DNA from: Glutamicibacter ardleyensis
Lineage (GTDB): Bacteria; Actinomycetota; Actinomycetes; Actinomycetales; Micrococcaceae
Direction: 5' to 3'
Assembly (NCBI RefSeq): GCF_014644555.1
Contig: NZ_BMKX01000001.1
Span: 248,001 to 312,000, forward strand
DNA: 64,000 bases
The position numbers were made by a program, and so were the translations under genes. The notes under the pieces were generated by a model, which was not told the DNA's origin, searched no databases, and saw only the letters and a program-made list of their open reading frames with translations. The stretch's first letter is position 1. Every line of letters begins with the position of its first letter. Positions 18,063-26,363 of this stretch are shown one piece after another.

Positions 18063-18335
18063 ATGACTTCTTAAGGTCCAAAATCGCGTGACGCACGCAC
18101 CGCGGTAGACAAGGCAGTGGTCCTACTGCGCGTTTTCGGCGAGGAAGCCTCCACTGGCGTTGGGGTCAGCGAATTAGCTCACCGCGCCGAGTTTTCGGGA
18201 TCTACCGCATTCCGGATCCTGATATCCCTGCGATTAAATGGTGTCGTGGACCGCGCTGGCAACGCTTACCGACTCGGCAAGCGGATCCAACTTCCGGGGA
18301 CAAATTCAAGGAAACTTGGCAGACCTCATTTTTAG
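18063..18335 (+). pseudogene. Broken IclR-family regulator
   Basis: ATG 18063 has a good AGGAG site but meets TAA at codon 4. The frame then continues with an IclR-type winged helix (AVDKAVVLLRVFGEE, VGVSELAHRAEFSGSTAFRILISLRLNGVVDR, YRLGKRI). It stops at 18335, before any effector-binding domain; full-length IclR proteins have about 250 residues. A nonsense mutation and loss of the 3' two-thirds both point to a dead gene. The downstream ATG 18368 begins an unrelated gene. Confidence 0.75.
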
Positions 18336-18367
18336 TACCTGGAATTCTAGGACGTAGTCTGGACTGC

Positions 18368-19120
18368 ATGAACTTCGCCCACTCTGACTCGCAGATTTTC
18401 TACGCGGTGGCCTCGCCTGGACAAGTACAGTTGGCGGCCGAAAAACTTGGCGGACCCGCAAAAATCCTAGGCAGCGAAGCCGGCCGGGCTGAAGGCTTCA
18501 CTCATCAGGAAGACCGCGAAGCATTTACCGCTTCTCGAACGCTGTTGCGACTGCTGCTCTCCTACGTCACATACGGAGAGCTTGATCAATCATCAGACGT
18601 GGACATTTCGCGGCATTGCATCTCCTGCAATTCCAGCGACCATGGCAAGCCAACAACGCCACATCACTCAATCTCGTTGTCCAGAACTAGAGAACTAGTC
18701 ATTGCTGCCGTGGGCCCTAAAGACTTGCGCCTTGGCACCGATATTGAACGGGGCACCGCGCTGAGCCCGCGGGGGGTCTTTCCCGGCTTTGACCAGATCG
18801 CGCTAACGCCTGCCGAACTCAAACTGGTGCACCGGGACAAGGCCCCAGATGACACAAGGCTTTTGGCGTGGACCGCCAAAGAAGCACTGCTCAAGGCGGA
18901 TGGCGCCGGTTTACGACGTGAACCTTCAACGGTGAGGGTGCTCTCGCCTGCGGTGTTAAAGGCGGCCCGCCGCAACAGATGGGCTGGTTCTAGCCACCTT
19001 GCCGGGTACAGCCTTCGCTGGCTCCCGGTGCCAGCCACGCATGTGGCGGTGCTTGCCGCTTCGACGCCTTTGCCTGTTCAAGAACTCGGCGCGGAAATCT
19101 TCAAAACGACACTGAGCTGA
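18368..19120 (+). CDS. 4'-phosphopantetheinyl transferase superfamily protein
   Basis: A 250-residue Sfp/EntD-like enzyme that would move phosphopantetheine from CoA to carrier proteins. Visible landmarks are the HGKP motif near residue 97, the magnesium-site GTDIERG near 119 and WTAKEALLKADGAGLR near 180 (the W-x2-KEA motif). The length is normal. No polyketide, peptide-synthetase or fatty-acid genes are in the window, so its target is unknown. The start ATG 18368 follows the IclR remnant; a promoter inside that remnant is likely. The stop is nearly adjacent to the convergent cupin gene. Confidence 0.85.
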   Translation: MNFAHSDSQIFYAVASPGQVQLAAEKLGGPAKILGSEAGRAEGFTHQEDREAFTASRTLLRLLLSYVTYGELDQSSDVDISRHCISCNSSDHGKPTTPHHSISLSRTRELVIAAVGPKDLRLGTDIERGTALSPRGVFPGFDQIALTPAELKLVHRDKAPDDTRLLAWTAKEALLKADGAGLRREPSTVRVLSPAVLKAARRNRWAGSSHLAGYSLRWLPVPATHVAVLAASTPLPVQELGAEIFKTTLS

Positions 19121-19130
19121 CGATTCGTTT

Positions 19131-19487
19131 CTAGATGTTGATGAAGGTAATGAGTATTCTGGCGGGTTTCTCGGCATAAACGGCGTGCACGACTCCGGCT
19201 TCGAGCCGAATAATCCCGCCGTAGTTGAGGTGATGGGTTTCTTCACCCACGCTGAAATCCACTTCCCCATCAAGTACTTGCACGATAATTGGCGTGCCGG
19301 CTTTATGCTCGGCGAGCTCAACATCTGCGTCGAAGGCGATCTGCACCAAGGTGGCTCCCGAGCCGGCGCTGAGGCGCTTAGCCGAATACCCTCCAGGCTT
19401 TATCGGATTCGCCTGCTCCAAATCGCCAAGTTCCTGCGCCAGGAGGTTGCTTGCTTCCTTCGTATCGTTATTGTCCACCACGAACAT
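19131..19487 (-). CDS. Small cupin-domain protein
   Basis: 118 residues forming a single cupin barrel: GATLVQIAFDADVELAEHKAGTPIIVQVLDGEV is motif 1 with one His and Glu, and GGIIRLEAGVVHAVYAEKPARILITF is motif 2. Only one clear His ligand is seen in each motif, so metal binding is likely but catalysis is uncertain. The ATG 19487 abuts an AAAGGA ribosome site with no spacing, so one of the GTG codons at 19481 or 19478 is probably the true start. It may be a small-ligand sensor or redox-linked protein. Confidence 0.75.
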   Translation of the reverse strand: MFVVDNNDTKEASNLLAQELGDLEQANPIKPGGYSAKRLSAGSGATLVQIAFDADVELAEHKAGTPIIVQVLDGEVDFSVGEETHHLNYGGIIRLEAGVVHAVYAEKPARILITFINI

Positions 19488-19589
19488 TCCTTTACTTCAG
19501 GTGATGCCGGATTTCCAGACCCCGGTCACTTCCGAGTATCTCAGAGATTACCGTTCTTGCACGCTCAATGGCCTTCGGGCTTCAACGAA

Positions 19590-20444
19590 CTAATATGAGC
19601 GTCGTTTGCCCTTACGGACAATCAGGAGAATAACACTGACCAACATGGCTACCGCAAGGGTCACCAAGGACGGTATGAGCCAGTCGGTTTGCCCGATGGA
19701 GCCTTGGGTCAGCTCACCAAATTGGGCCAACGAACCACCGACGGAACCCACCGGATTTTCCAGAAGTGTGACAACCGCGGAGATTACCGCTGGCATGATC
19801 CATTGGATAGCTAGGGCGATACCCCAAACCACCAAATGCCAGATCTGCAAAAATCCGAGGAAACCCAATACTAAACCAAGCACCAATGCCCCGGCATAGG
19901 TTAAGGATGAATAGATCTCCGGCTCTAAGGGAGTATAGGTTGCCACCATCTGCAGCCATCGCCCCACACTAAAAACGAGCGCGGCTACCAATAGCGCCAC
20001 GATACTCAGTCGCAATTTGGCAATCAAGAAATACAGCACCTGGCTGATCACAAACGCCGTGACTAAGGCCCAGAGCTGGGTTTGGAGTCCGTCGCTGATT
20101 TTCCCTTGGAAAATTTCCGGTGCGTCGCCCCAGATCCATTGGAAAACAAGCCCGACCAGGGCGAGAAGCACACCAATATCGGTCAGGATTGCGAAGCTTG
20201 TACCGTGGCGGCCAATCACTCGCGTGAACCAACCACCAAGCAAGGCGATGCTCGCGAAGATGATGATCAGCCCCGCCGCGTCACTCATTGAAGTTGGAAG
20301 CATTGGTTGCTCTCGTTGCCCCAACCATAACCACAACCACGGACCAACCGCGAGCAGGACAATAAATAGCCCGGCAATGATCTGTGCCCACCACGGGCTC
20401 CAGAACTGACGACTGCTTCTCATACTTAACGTGTGTGCTCCCAC
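19590..20444 (-). CDS. Polytopic membrane protein of unknown function
   Basis: A 284-residue protein with seven or eight hydrophobic segments (about 18-38, 55-75, 85-105, 128-148, 150-168, 180-200, 205-230 and 255-277) and a short basic C-terminus. I recognise no transporter signature. A GTG at 20444 and an ATG at 20423 are both possible starts; GGGAG lies before the latter at a long spacing. It stands alone between the cupin gene and a long gene-free stretch. Confidence 0.7.
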   Translation of the reverse strand: MGAHTLSMRSSRQFWSPWWAQIIAGLFIVLLAVGPWLWLWLGQREQPMLPTSMSDAAGLIIIFASIALLGGWFTRVIGRHGTSFAILTDIGVLLALVGLVFQWIWGDAPEIFQGKISDGLQTQLWALVTAFVISQVLYFLIAKLRLSIVALLVAALVFSVGRWLQMVATYTPLEPEIYSSLTYAGALVLGLVLGFLGFLQIWHLVVWGIALAIQWIMPAVISAVVTLLENPVGSVGGSLAQFGELTQGSIGQTDWLIPSLVTLAVAMLVSVILLIVRKGKRRSY

Positions 20445-20859
20445 GCGCTCATTCTGTCAGAGCCGAGCTAACGTTCCTAGGACCTCGGGACCCGTTTCAC
20501 CTTTCATTGAGCGCGCCACCGTATCTACGGCTTTGAGAATTTCTCCTCGGAACAAAATCAAAGGGATCCGTAAGCGCTTCTCCAGAGCTGGAGCGAACGC
20601 TTACGGATCCCTTGATCAGATGCTTCGATGCCCAAGAACGGTATCTTTGTCCCGTCTCTCAAAACCAACCGTCAAGACATGATGATCTTTTCGGCGATCG
20701 GCGCAAGCCATGCAAGGTGGTAACCCGATGACTTCAACTGAGACCAGTAAACATGGAACCAGTCAGTGTGCGCAACAGGCACATTCATGATTGATCAATA
20801 TGATCACTACAATCAGGGAGACATCGTCTAAAACCTGCGTTTTGCTACGCGCACTGAAT
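20445..20859. other. Gene-free stretch with a large hairpin
   Basis: About 415 bp without a convincing frame on either strand, lying between the start of the membrane-protein gene and the end of the MFS gene. It should carry the membrane-protein promoter on the left. Its main structure is the long inverted repeat at 20561-20613; nothing else stands out. Confidence 0.6.
20561..20613. terminator. Long nested hairpin, probable terminator
   Basis: AAGGGATCCGTAAGCG (20561-20576) pairs perfectly with CGCTTACGGATCCCTT (20598-20613); inside, CTCCA and TGGAG form a second short stem. Flanking TCA/TGA bases extend the stem with one bulge. There is no long U tract on either strand. It is far (about 250 bp) from the MFS stop codon, which is unusual for a terminator; an RNA structure or operator is possible. 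Confidence 0.5.
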
Positions 20860-22125
20860 TTAGTGCCGTGCATCACTCTCGAGTTCAGGTCCATCGGAGA
20901 CCCGTTCAAGTTTGATTTTCCTTTCGGCAACTGCCGATGAAAAGAACATCGCCACAATGACAAATCCAAGGGGAAGGTGCAGCGCCTGCCGTAATCCAAA
21001 TTCATTCCCTATAAAGCCCAGAAGTGGTGGACCGACTAAGAAAGCGATATATCCGATGGTGGCGGCCACCGCGACGCGCCCCGCCGGATCCGCCCCAGAA
21101 GCTCCGGCGGCGGAAATCGCCAAAGGGAATGCCAACGAAGTACCAATTCCCCACAGGATGACCGCGGCACCGGCAAGGACTGGGTTGTTCAGGAAAATGA
21201 CGCCTGCAAGCCCCAGCGCTCCAAGGAAGGCACTGACCGCAAAGGTTCTGCTTGCTCCAAAGCGCCCAATAAACCAGCCACCGCAGAACCGCCCGATAGT
21301 CATCGCCAGCGCGAACCCGGTGAAGATCAATGACCCTGCGGCTGGATCAAACCCGTGCCCGTCAACCATCACCAATGGCAGCCAGTCATTGGCCGACCCT
21401 TCGGCGAGCGCCATCGCCAAAACGATAAACCCGATCAACAGCAAGCGTGGGTCCGTCCAGAGTTTGGCTGCGCTCGGCGATACGGACTCTTCCGTGCATG
21501 ACCTGTCAATTTTCCCTGTGCCTTGCGGAAGGTAACGGATAACGTACAGAAATAGTGCTAGCGAAAGCAGCCCGCTGAACACCAAATGCCAGAGGACTGG
21601 AAAAGCGATTGAAGTGAAAATAATTCCTGCGCTGGCGCCAATGACCGTGCCAAGGGAGAAGAATCCGTGAAGACTCGCCAGGAACGGTTTCTTAATGAGT
21701 CGTTCAATCTCGGCGCCTTCCACATTCATTCCAACTTCTGCGCTTCCCATACCGGCACCGAAGAGAAACAGCCCAGCGGCCACGCACCATTCAAGTTGGA
21801 AGTGGGCGCTAATTCCAATGAGCGGCATCGAGGCGATCACCGCTGCAGAGCCGGTGCGGATAACCGGACGTGCGGCAAACCGTGCAACAAGTTTTCCGGA
21901 GAAGATGATGCCGAGCATGGAACCGACCGATAGTCCGAAGAGTACGAGGCCCATCTTCGCCGGGGTGGCTTCCAGCAGGTCTCTAATGGCCGGGGTGCGC
22001 GTCACCCATGAGGCCATACTCAAGCCGGGCAGGAAAAATAGTGTGTACAGGGCCCAACGACGTTGGGTAATGGTCGGTGACAATTCCGCTCCTGGTGCGG
22101 GTGCTGGCAGTGCCGAAATCGGCAT
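20860..22125 (-). CDS. MFS transporter
   Basis: A 421-residue major-facilitator protein with twelve hydrophobic segments. The inner loop after helix 2 reads GKLVARFAARP, a relaxed form of the MFS motif A, and the symmetric GGWFIGRFGASR occurs between helices 8 and 9. The overall pattern resembles fucose-permease-like or YfcJ/YbjJ-type MFS proteins of actinobacteria. Substrate cannot be told. The start ATG 22125 lies just downstream of the HTH gene on the same strand, but with a gap of about 55 bp. Confidence 0.85.
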   Translation of the reverse strand: MPISALPAPAPGAELSPTITQRRWALYTLFFLPGLSMASWVTRTPAIRDLLEATPAKMGLVLFGLSVGSMLGIIFSGKLVARFAARPVIRTGSAAVIASMPLIGISAHFQLEWCVAAGLFLFGAGMGSAEVGMNVEGAEIERLIKKPFLASLHGFFSLGTVIGASAGIIFTSIAFPVLWHLVFSGLLSLALFLYVIRYLPQGTGKIDRSCTEESVSPSAAKLWTDPRLLLIGFIVLAMALAEGSANDWLPLVMVDGHGFDPAAGSLIFTGFALAMTIGRFCGGWFIGRFGASRTFAVSAFLGALGLAGVIFLNNPVLAGAAVILWGIGTSLAFPLAISAAGASGADPAGRVAVAATIGYIAFLVGPPLLGFIGNEFGLRQALHLPLGFVIVAMFFSSAVAERKIKLERVSDGPELESDARH

Positions 22126-22180
22126 TCAATCTAAAACTACACAAGTTTCGGATTCTCTACTTGCTCACCGGCGCCTTAGA

Positions 22181-22384
22181 TCAGTCAAGATCTCCGGTGA
22201 CTTCCTCACGGGCTTGGGCGTAACGATGCTGAATGTAGTTCTCTAGTTCTACCCGCTCCACCCGCCACATGCCACGGCCACCAATTTGAATAGCAGGAAG
22301 CTCACCGCTTTTCACCAGCGCACGAACTTGGGGAAGCTTTACGTTCAATTCCTCGGCAACATCCTCTAATCTCAAAAACCTCAT
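22181..22384 (-). CDS. Excisionase/BldC-like helix-turn-helix protein
   Basis: About 67 residues from ATG 22384, which gives the family start MRFLRLEDVAEELNV; an upstream in-frame ATG adds ten unlike residues. A single MerR-type helix-turn-helix (VAEELNVKLPQVRALVKSGELPAIQIGG) is followed by a wing GMWRVERVELENYIQHRY. This small protein is widely conserved in actinobacteria as a DNA-binding protein of the BldC/HTH_17 class, and it is not tied to integration here because no integrase is nearby. Confidence 0.85.
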   Translation of the reverse strand: MRFLRLEDVAEELNVKLPQVRALVKSGELPAIQIGGRGMWRVERVELENYIQHRYAQAREEVTGDLD

Positions 22385-22616
22385 ATCTGAAAGGTTACTG
22401 CGATTTAGGATCATTTGGTATGAAACCGGACAAGTTGTTCATAAGTAATGCTTTGTGATTCGACGCAAGCCAAGCCATGGCACATAATGGGTTAGACGCA
22501 ACAAAACCGGTCAGACCGTGCAACACAGTTGGGCATGGCTGGTCATTTTGACTAAAATCCTATGAAGGCACCTAGGCCGCGGACCACCCAACATGGCAGC
22601 ACAGGAGAATCTCCAC

Positions 22617-23105
22617 ATGAATTCGGAAACGTATCAGCTCGATGAGACCGACCGCCGAATTCTGTTGGCTTTAGATAATGATCCACGTGTACCGATCATG
22701 ATGCTCGCTCAGCAGCTAGGCCTGGCACGCGGAACAGTGCAGACGCGTCTTGAACGCCTGGCTCATTCCGGTGCTTTGCGCCCGAATACCGCCCGTATTC
22801 TGCCAAGTTCTATGGGCCGTGGAGTCAGCGCGTTTGTTAGCGCCGAGTTGAACCAGTCGAGTCTGAATGAGGCCATCGATGCGTTGCGTCGCATCCCAGA
22901 AGTCTTAGAATGCGTTGCTCCTGCGGGGGAAACCGATCTGCTGATTCGCGTCTCGGCCACCGATCCAGATGACCTGTACCGAGTCTCTGAAGAGATCCGC
23001 TTATGCCCTGGGATCACTCGCACCTCAACCTCAATGATTCTGCGTGATGTTATTCCCTACCGCACCACTGCGTTGCTCTCGAAGCTGAGCGGAACCAAGA
23101 ACTAG
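22617..23105 (+). CDS. Lrp/AsnC-family regulator
   Basis: 162 residues: N-terminal helix-turn-helix (LDETDRRILLALDNDPRVPIMMLAQQLGLARGTVQTRLERL) followed by a RAM effector domain with the V-x-CVAPAGETDLLIRVSATDPDDLY strand-loop. ATG 22617 follows AGGAGA at proper spacing; an ATG at 22593 lacks one. Members bind amino acids and control amino-acid transport or catabolism. It ends three bases from the convergent MFS gene, and no divergent target is evident, so its regulon is unknown. Confidence 0.88.
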   Translation: MNSETYQLDETDRRILLALDNDPRVPIMMLAQQLGLARGTVQTRLERLAHSGALRPNTARILPSSMGRGVSAFVSAELNQSSLNEAIDALRRIPEVLECVAPAGETDLLIRVSATDPDDLYRVSEEIRLCPGITRTSTSMILRDVIPYRTTALLSKLSGTKN

Positions 23106-23108
23106 TTT

Positions 23109-24353
23109 CTAGCCTTGCACCAGATCTAAGGTCCGTGCCGGAAGATGCTTGCGAGCGGCATAGACACAAACCATGCTCAATAGGCAAAGCCCGATAAGTA
23201 GCGCAATAAACCAGAGGGGATCAGCAAATGGTCGCCACATGGCAAAGAGCGTCGGGAAGCTAAAGCCGATAAAGCACACGGCATAAAACCGTCCCGTAAG
23301 TTTTCCGATTTCGCCAGACCCTGCAAGGTCAAGTACCTGGCTAAGCCCAGCGACCAGTAATACTCCGTTGGCCGAACCCGAAATGAGGAAGGCTATATAG
23401 CCCAGTGCTTCAGATCCGCTGAGATACACCAGGATCATCAATGCGAATGCCAGCACTGAGAGGATGAGCCCGGCCATCAGTACGTTGATCTTGCTGGTGT
23501 CGTTATAGCGTTTGGCCAGGGGCTGGACCAGTACGCCCATTCCCATAGTGATAACTACCGCGGCAGTAGTGAAAAACAATGATGACTGACCTGCTGCCGA
23601 GCTTAACGCGGGAACGATAGCAAAACCACTTGCCGCTAGTCCAAAGACCCATGGGGCTGCGGGAAGCACCACGAGTTTAAATCGTTTGAGATTCTCGGGC
23701 GTGGTCACAGTCCCAGGCCTACTGCCCTGAACCGCCTTCTCTTCCTTGACCGTAGTGATAAGAAATAACCACGAGAGCGCAGCGACCGCGTGAATTCCAT
23801 AGGCGAGTTCTGGGCTTGCGCTCGCGCCCACAATAGTTCCGGAGATCATTGGGCCGATGGCAAACCCTGCCGACGTGCACAGTGCCGCTCGGGTTGCTCC
23901 TGCAGGTCCCACACTGAGTACTTTAACCCAGCTGGTCACCGCCACCATGGCTAAGCCCATGCCCATTCCGGTAAAGACTCGTCCGGCATATAATCCGGAG
24001 TCGTGAACTACCCCGAACATCATGCTGAGCGAGCCGAGCGTCGAGGCGGTCAAAGCGAGGAGGGTGAAAGGCTTGCGGCCAAATTTGTCGGCTAGCGGGC
24101 CACCCAGCAGTAGCGTCGGAATCATGCCGAGCAGATAACTGCCCATCACCAGCATTGCTTCAAATTCGCTTAGCTCACGGTGCTGCTGATACCAACTGAT
24201 GAGTGAAACATACTGGTTAGCGCACCATCCGGTGAGAATCAGGCAGATTCCCGGAAGCCACCACGAGGTTGTGCCCTGTTTCGTCTTGCTGACGCTAATC
24301 TTATTTCTCCAGTTCGCGGTACAGTTCGCGTACACGCTCGGCGATTTCATCAC
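23109..24353 (-). CDS. MFS transporter
   Basis: A 414-residue major-facilitator protein with twelve membrane segments. Motif A is present as GGPLADKFGRKPF between helices 2 and 3, and TGMGMGLAMVA matches the helix 4 pattern. ATG 24353 (or 24350, or GTG 24335) overlaps the end of the upstream phosphatase-like gene by about 50 bp; there is no alternative start after that stop codon that keeps helix 1. Coupling to an ArsC/LMW-phosphatase-like gene might suggest oxyanion efflux, but the sequence is not ArsB or Acr3, so the substrate is open. Confidence 0.83.
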   Translation of the reverse strand: MMKSPSVYANCTANWRNKISVSKTKQGTTSWWLPGICLILTGWCANQYVSLISWYQQHRELSEFEAMLVMGSYLLGMIPTLLLGGPLADKFGRKPFTLLALTASTLGSLSMMFGVVHDSGLYAGRVFTGMGMGLAMVAVTSWVKVLSVGPAGATRAALCTSAGFAIGPMISGTIVGASASPELAYGIHAVAALSWLFLITTVKEEKAVQGSRPGTVTTPENLKRFKLVVLPAAPWVFGLAASGFAIVPALSSAAGQSSLFFTTAAVVITMGMGVLVQPLAKRYNDTSKINVLMAGLILSVLAFALMILVYLSGSEALGYIAFLISGSANGVLLVAGLSQVLDLAGSGEIGKLTGRFYAVCFIGFSFPTLFAMWRPFADPLWFIALLIGLCLLSMVCVYAARKHLPARTLDLVQG

Positions 24354-24705
24354 GGATTAGGTTCATCCGTTCGGAGCCCGTCACCCCGTCCTCGCTTGGC
24401 TCATAGGTGACCCAGCGTTCGGTGGGAATGTTTTCGTTAATGCTGGGATTCGCTTCGCTGCCCAGAATAACTACGCGGTCCACCTGGTCCAATAGTGCAG
24501 GGTCAATGCTCTTTGGAATACCTGCGGACATGTCTGCGCCGGCCTCGGCCAGCGATTCAGCAGCCTCGTGATTGATCACGGCGCCAGGGTTTGTCCCGGC
24601 CGAATAGCTGGTCACCTTGCCGTCCGAGACGAGGTCCATCAAGGCTGCAGCCATTTGCGACTTGCCTGCATTGCGAGAACAGATAAAAAGAACCGAAGTA
24701 GCCAT
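24301..24705 (-). CDS. ArsC/low-molecular-weight phosphatase-like protein with altered P-loop
   Basis: 134 residues from ATG 24705, the start that gives the family's MATSVLFIC opening. The fold is that of LMW tyrosine phosphatases and thioredoxin-type arsenate reductases, but the CX5R(S/T) loop reads CSRNAGKS, with Lys where the catalytic Arg should be. The later Asp-Pro-type loop is represented by YEPSEDG. Arg in this loop holds the oxyanion; a Lys may lower activity or change the substrate, so I do not call it arsenate reductase or phosphatase outright. It overlaps the MFS gene by about 50 bp. A perfect hairpin sits directly in front of the start codon. Confidence 0.75.
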   Translation of the reverse strand: MATSVLFICSRNAGKSQMAAALMDLVSDGKVTSYSAGTNPGAVINHEAAESLAEAGADMSAGIPKSIDPALLDQVDRVVILGSEANPSINENIPTERWVTYEPSEDGVTGSERMNLIRDEIAERVRELYRELEK

Positions 24706-24710
24706 GAACA

Positions 24711-24749
24711 TATTGAACCACCCACTGAGCATTAGTGGGTGGTTCAATA
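24711..24749. promoter_or_regulatory. Perfect hairpin directly upstream of the ArsC-like start
   Basis: TATTGAACCACCCACT (24711-24726), a 7-nt loop, then AGTGGGTGGTTCAATA (24734-24749): 16 paired bases with no mismatch, ending five bases before the ATG. It is 30 bp beyond the APC permease stop, so it could be that gene's terminator. It also fills the place where a ribosome site would be, and none is visible. Confidence 0.65.
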
Positions 24750-24779
24750 ACAATTGTTGAGCGTAGTAAGGATTACTAG

Positions 24780-26288
24780 CTACCTGGTCTTAATGGTTTC
24801 TCCTTTGAAGAAGGCTGGATGTCGCCACTTGGTGAACAGCATGATTGCGACTCCGAGTAGCAAAACACCGACCCCCAGAATGAAGACCATGCCCACGGAA
24901 CCAATCGCGGATCCTGAACCATAGTCGGGATTCATTGATTCGATGGCGGTGCTGAAGAACATCACCAGCAGCACTACACCGCCAATGAGGGGTGCAAGGA
25001 ATTTGAAGAAGAAATTCCGGACGCTGGTAAACAACTCAGAGCGGAAATACCAGACACAGGCTAGTGCGGTAATCCCGTAGTAGAAGCAGATCATGAGTCC
25101 CAGCGCAGTGATGGTGTCCCACAGGGCATTTTCAGAGATCAACCGGGTCACCACGTAGAACACCGCAGCGGCCGCCGCCGAGACCACCGTGGCAACAGAA
25201 GGCGACATGAAGCGTGGGGAAATCTTTGCGAAGCTCGGTGGCAACGCCTTGTAGTAACCCATGGCCAGCAAGGTACGCGCCGGAGAAACCATGGTTGACT
25301 GCAGCGAAGCCGCAGAGGAGGAAAGAATCGCCAACGACATCAGAATGGCTAGTGGACCCATAATAGGTCCGGAGAGCACCGCGAAAATTGATTCTTGGTT
25401 TGCCTCGTTACCCGCGCCGAGTCCGGTTTGGCCGACTCCGGCCCAGTACAGCACGCCCAAAGATACCGCTAGGTACAACGCGATGATGACGAGCACCGTC
25501 CACGTTGCACCCCGTCCGGGAACCTTGGCTGGGTCGGTGGTTTCTTCGTTCATGGTTAGCGTGACATCCCAGCCCCAGAAAACAAAGATTGACAGGGAAA
25601 TACCTGCGGCGAAGGCGGCGAATGAATCCACCGAGGCCGGGTTGAACATGTCTAAGTTAATTGGTGTCCGGTCAAAAGGGGTACTACTGGTGAACGCCAT
25701 GATCGCGAAGATCAGCAAGACCGCCACTTGGAAACCAACCAGCACGTACTGGAACACCTTGGTGGCGTTGAGCCCACGATAGGAAATGTAGGCGGCCGCC
25801 GCGATGAAGACCAACGTGGTGGGAATGTTGACCCACAGGTTTTTCGTTAAGTCAGCGATTGCTTGGTTTCCGGTGAGCTGGGCGAGGAGGATATAGAAGA
25901 AGTCCACCGCCACTGCTGCAAGGTTGGATAAGACGATCACGGTGGCCGCAATAAGTCCCCAACCGCCCATCCAACCGATCATCGGTCCGAAGGCGCGGGT
26001 GGCCCAGGTAAATGAGGTTCCAGAATCTGGCATCGCGTTGTTTAGCTCGCGGTAGCCCAAAGCGACCAGCAACATCGGAATGAAACCGGCGAGCAAAATG
26101 GCCGGAAGGCTGGTACCAACCACTGCCACGGTGGCGCCAAGCCCGGCGGTCAAAGTGTAGGCCGGGGCAATGCAGGAGATGCCGATGACTACTAGTCCGA
26201 CTACTCCTACGGTGCCGGTAGACAAACCTTTAGAGTGCAGTCCACTCTCGGGGTGTTCGGCAGTTTCCTGCTTCAGTTCTTGCGACAT
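24780..26288 (-). CDS. APC-family amine/amino-acid permease
   Basis: A 502-residue APC superfamily transporter with twelve to thirteen hydrophobic segments. The first contains GLVVIGISCIAPAYTLTAGLGA, the unwound-helix binding region of the family, and ELNNAMPDSGTSFTWATRAFGP is the typical helix 2 stretch. It resembles putrescine and amino-acid importers of the PuuP/YhdG type. It lies downstream of putrescine oxidase and a UspA gene on one strand, so uptake of putrescine or a related amine is the best guess from context. The gap to the UspA gene is 75 bp. Confidence 0.87.
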   Translation of the reverse strand: MSQELKQETAEHPESGLHSKGLSTGTVGVVGLVVIGISCIAPAYTLTAGLGATVAVVGTSLPAILLAGFIPMLLVALGYRELNNAMPDSGTSFTWATRAFGPMIGWMGGWGLIAATVIVLSNLAAVAVDFFYILLAQLTGNQAIADLTKNLWVNIPTTLVFIAAAAYISYRGLNATKVFQYVLVGFQVAVLLIFAIMAFTSSTPFDRTPINLDMFNPASVDSFAAFAAGISLSIFVFWGWDVTLTMNEETTDPAKVPGRGATWTVLVIIALYLAVSLGVLYWAGVGQTGLGAGNEANQESIFAVLSGPIMGPLAILMSLAILSSSAASLQSTMVSPARTLLAMGYYKALPPSFAKISPRFMSPSVATVVSAAAAAVFYVVTRLISENALWDTITALGLMICFYYGITALACVWYFRSELFTSVRNFFFKFLAPLIGGVVLLVMFFSTAIESMNPDYGSGSAIGSVGMVFILGVGVLLLGVAIMLFTKWRHPAFFKGETIKTR

Positions 26289-26363
26289 AGTGTTAACCTT
26301 CTGGGTTTATTCTCGGCAGACTTCTGCGTCCGCCAAGAAAACGGGTATTCCCCGCGCGATGGT

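Noticed and set aside
19131-19487. Assigning the cupin to a named enzyme
   Set aside because: Single-domain cupins are too general, ligand residues are incomplete and neighbours give no pathway.
22181-22384. Calling the HTH protein a phage excisionase and looking for an integrated element
   Set aside because: No integrase, att repeats or tRNA target is nearby; the protein belongs to a conserved chromosomal actinobacterial family.
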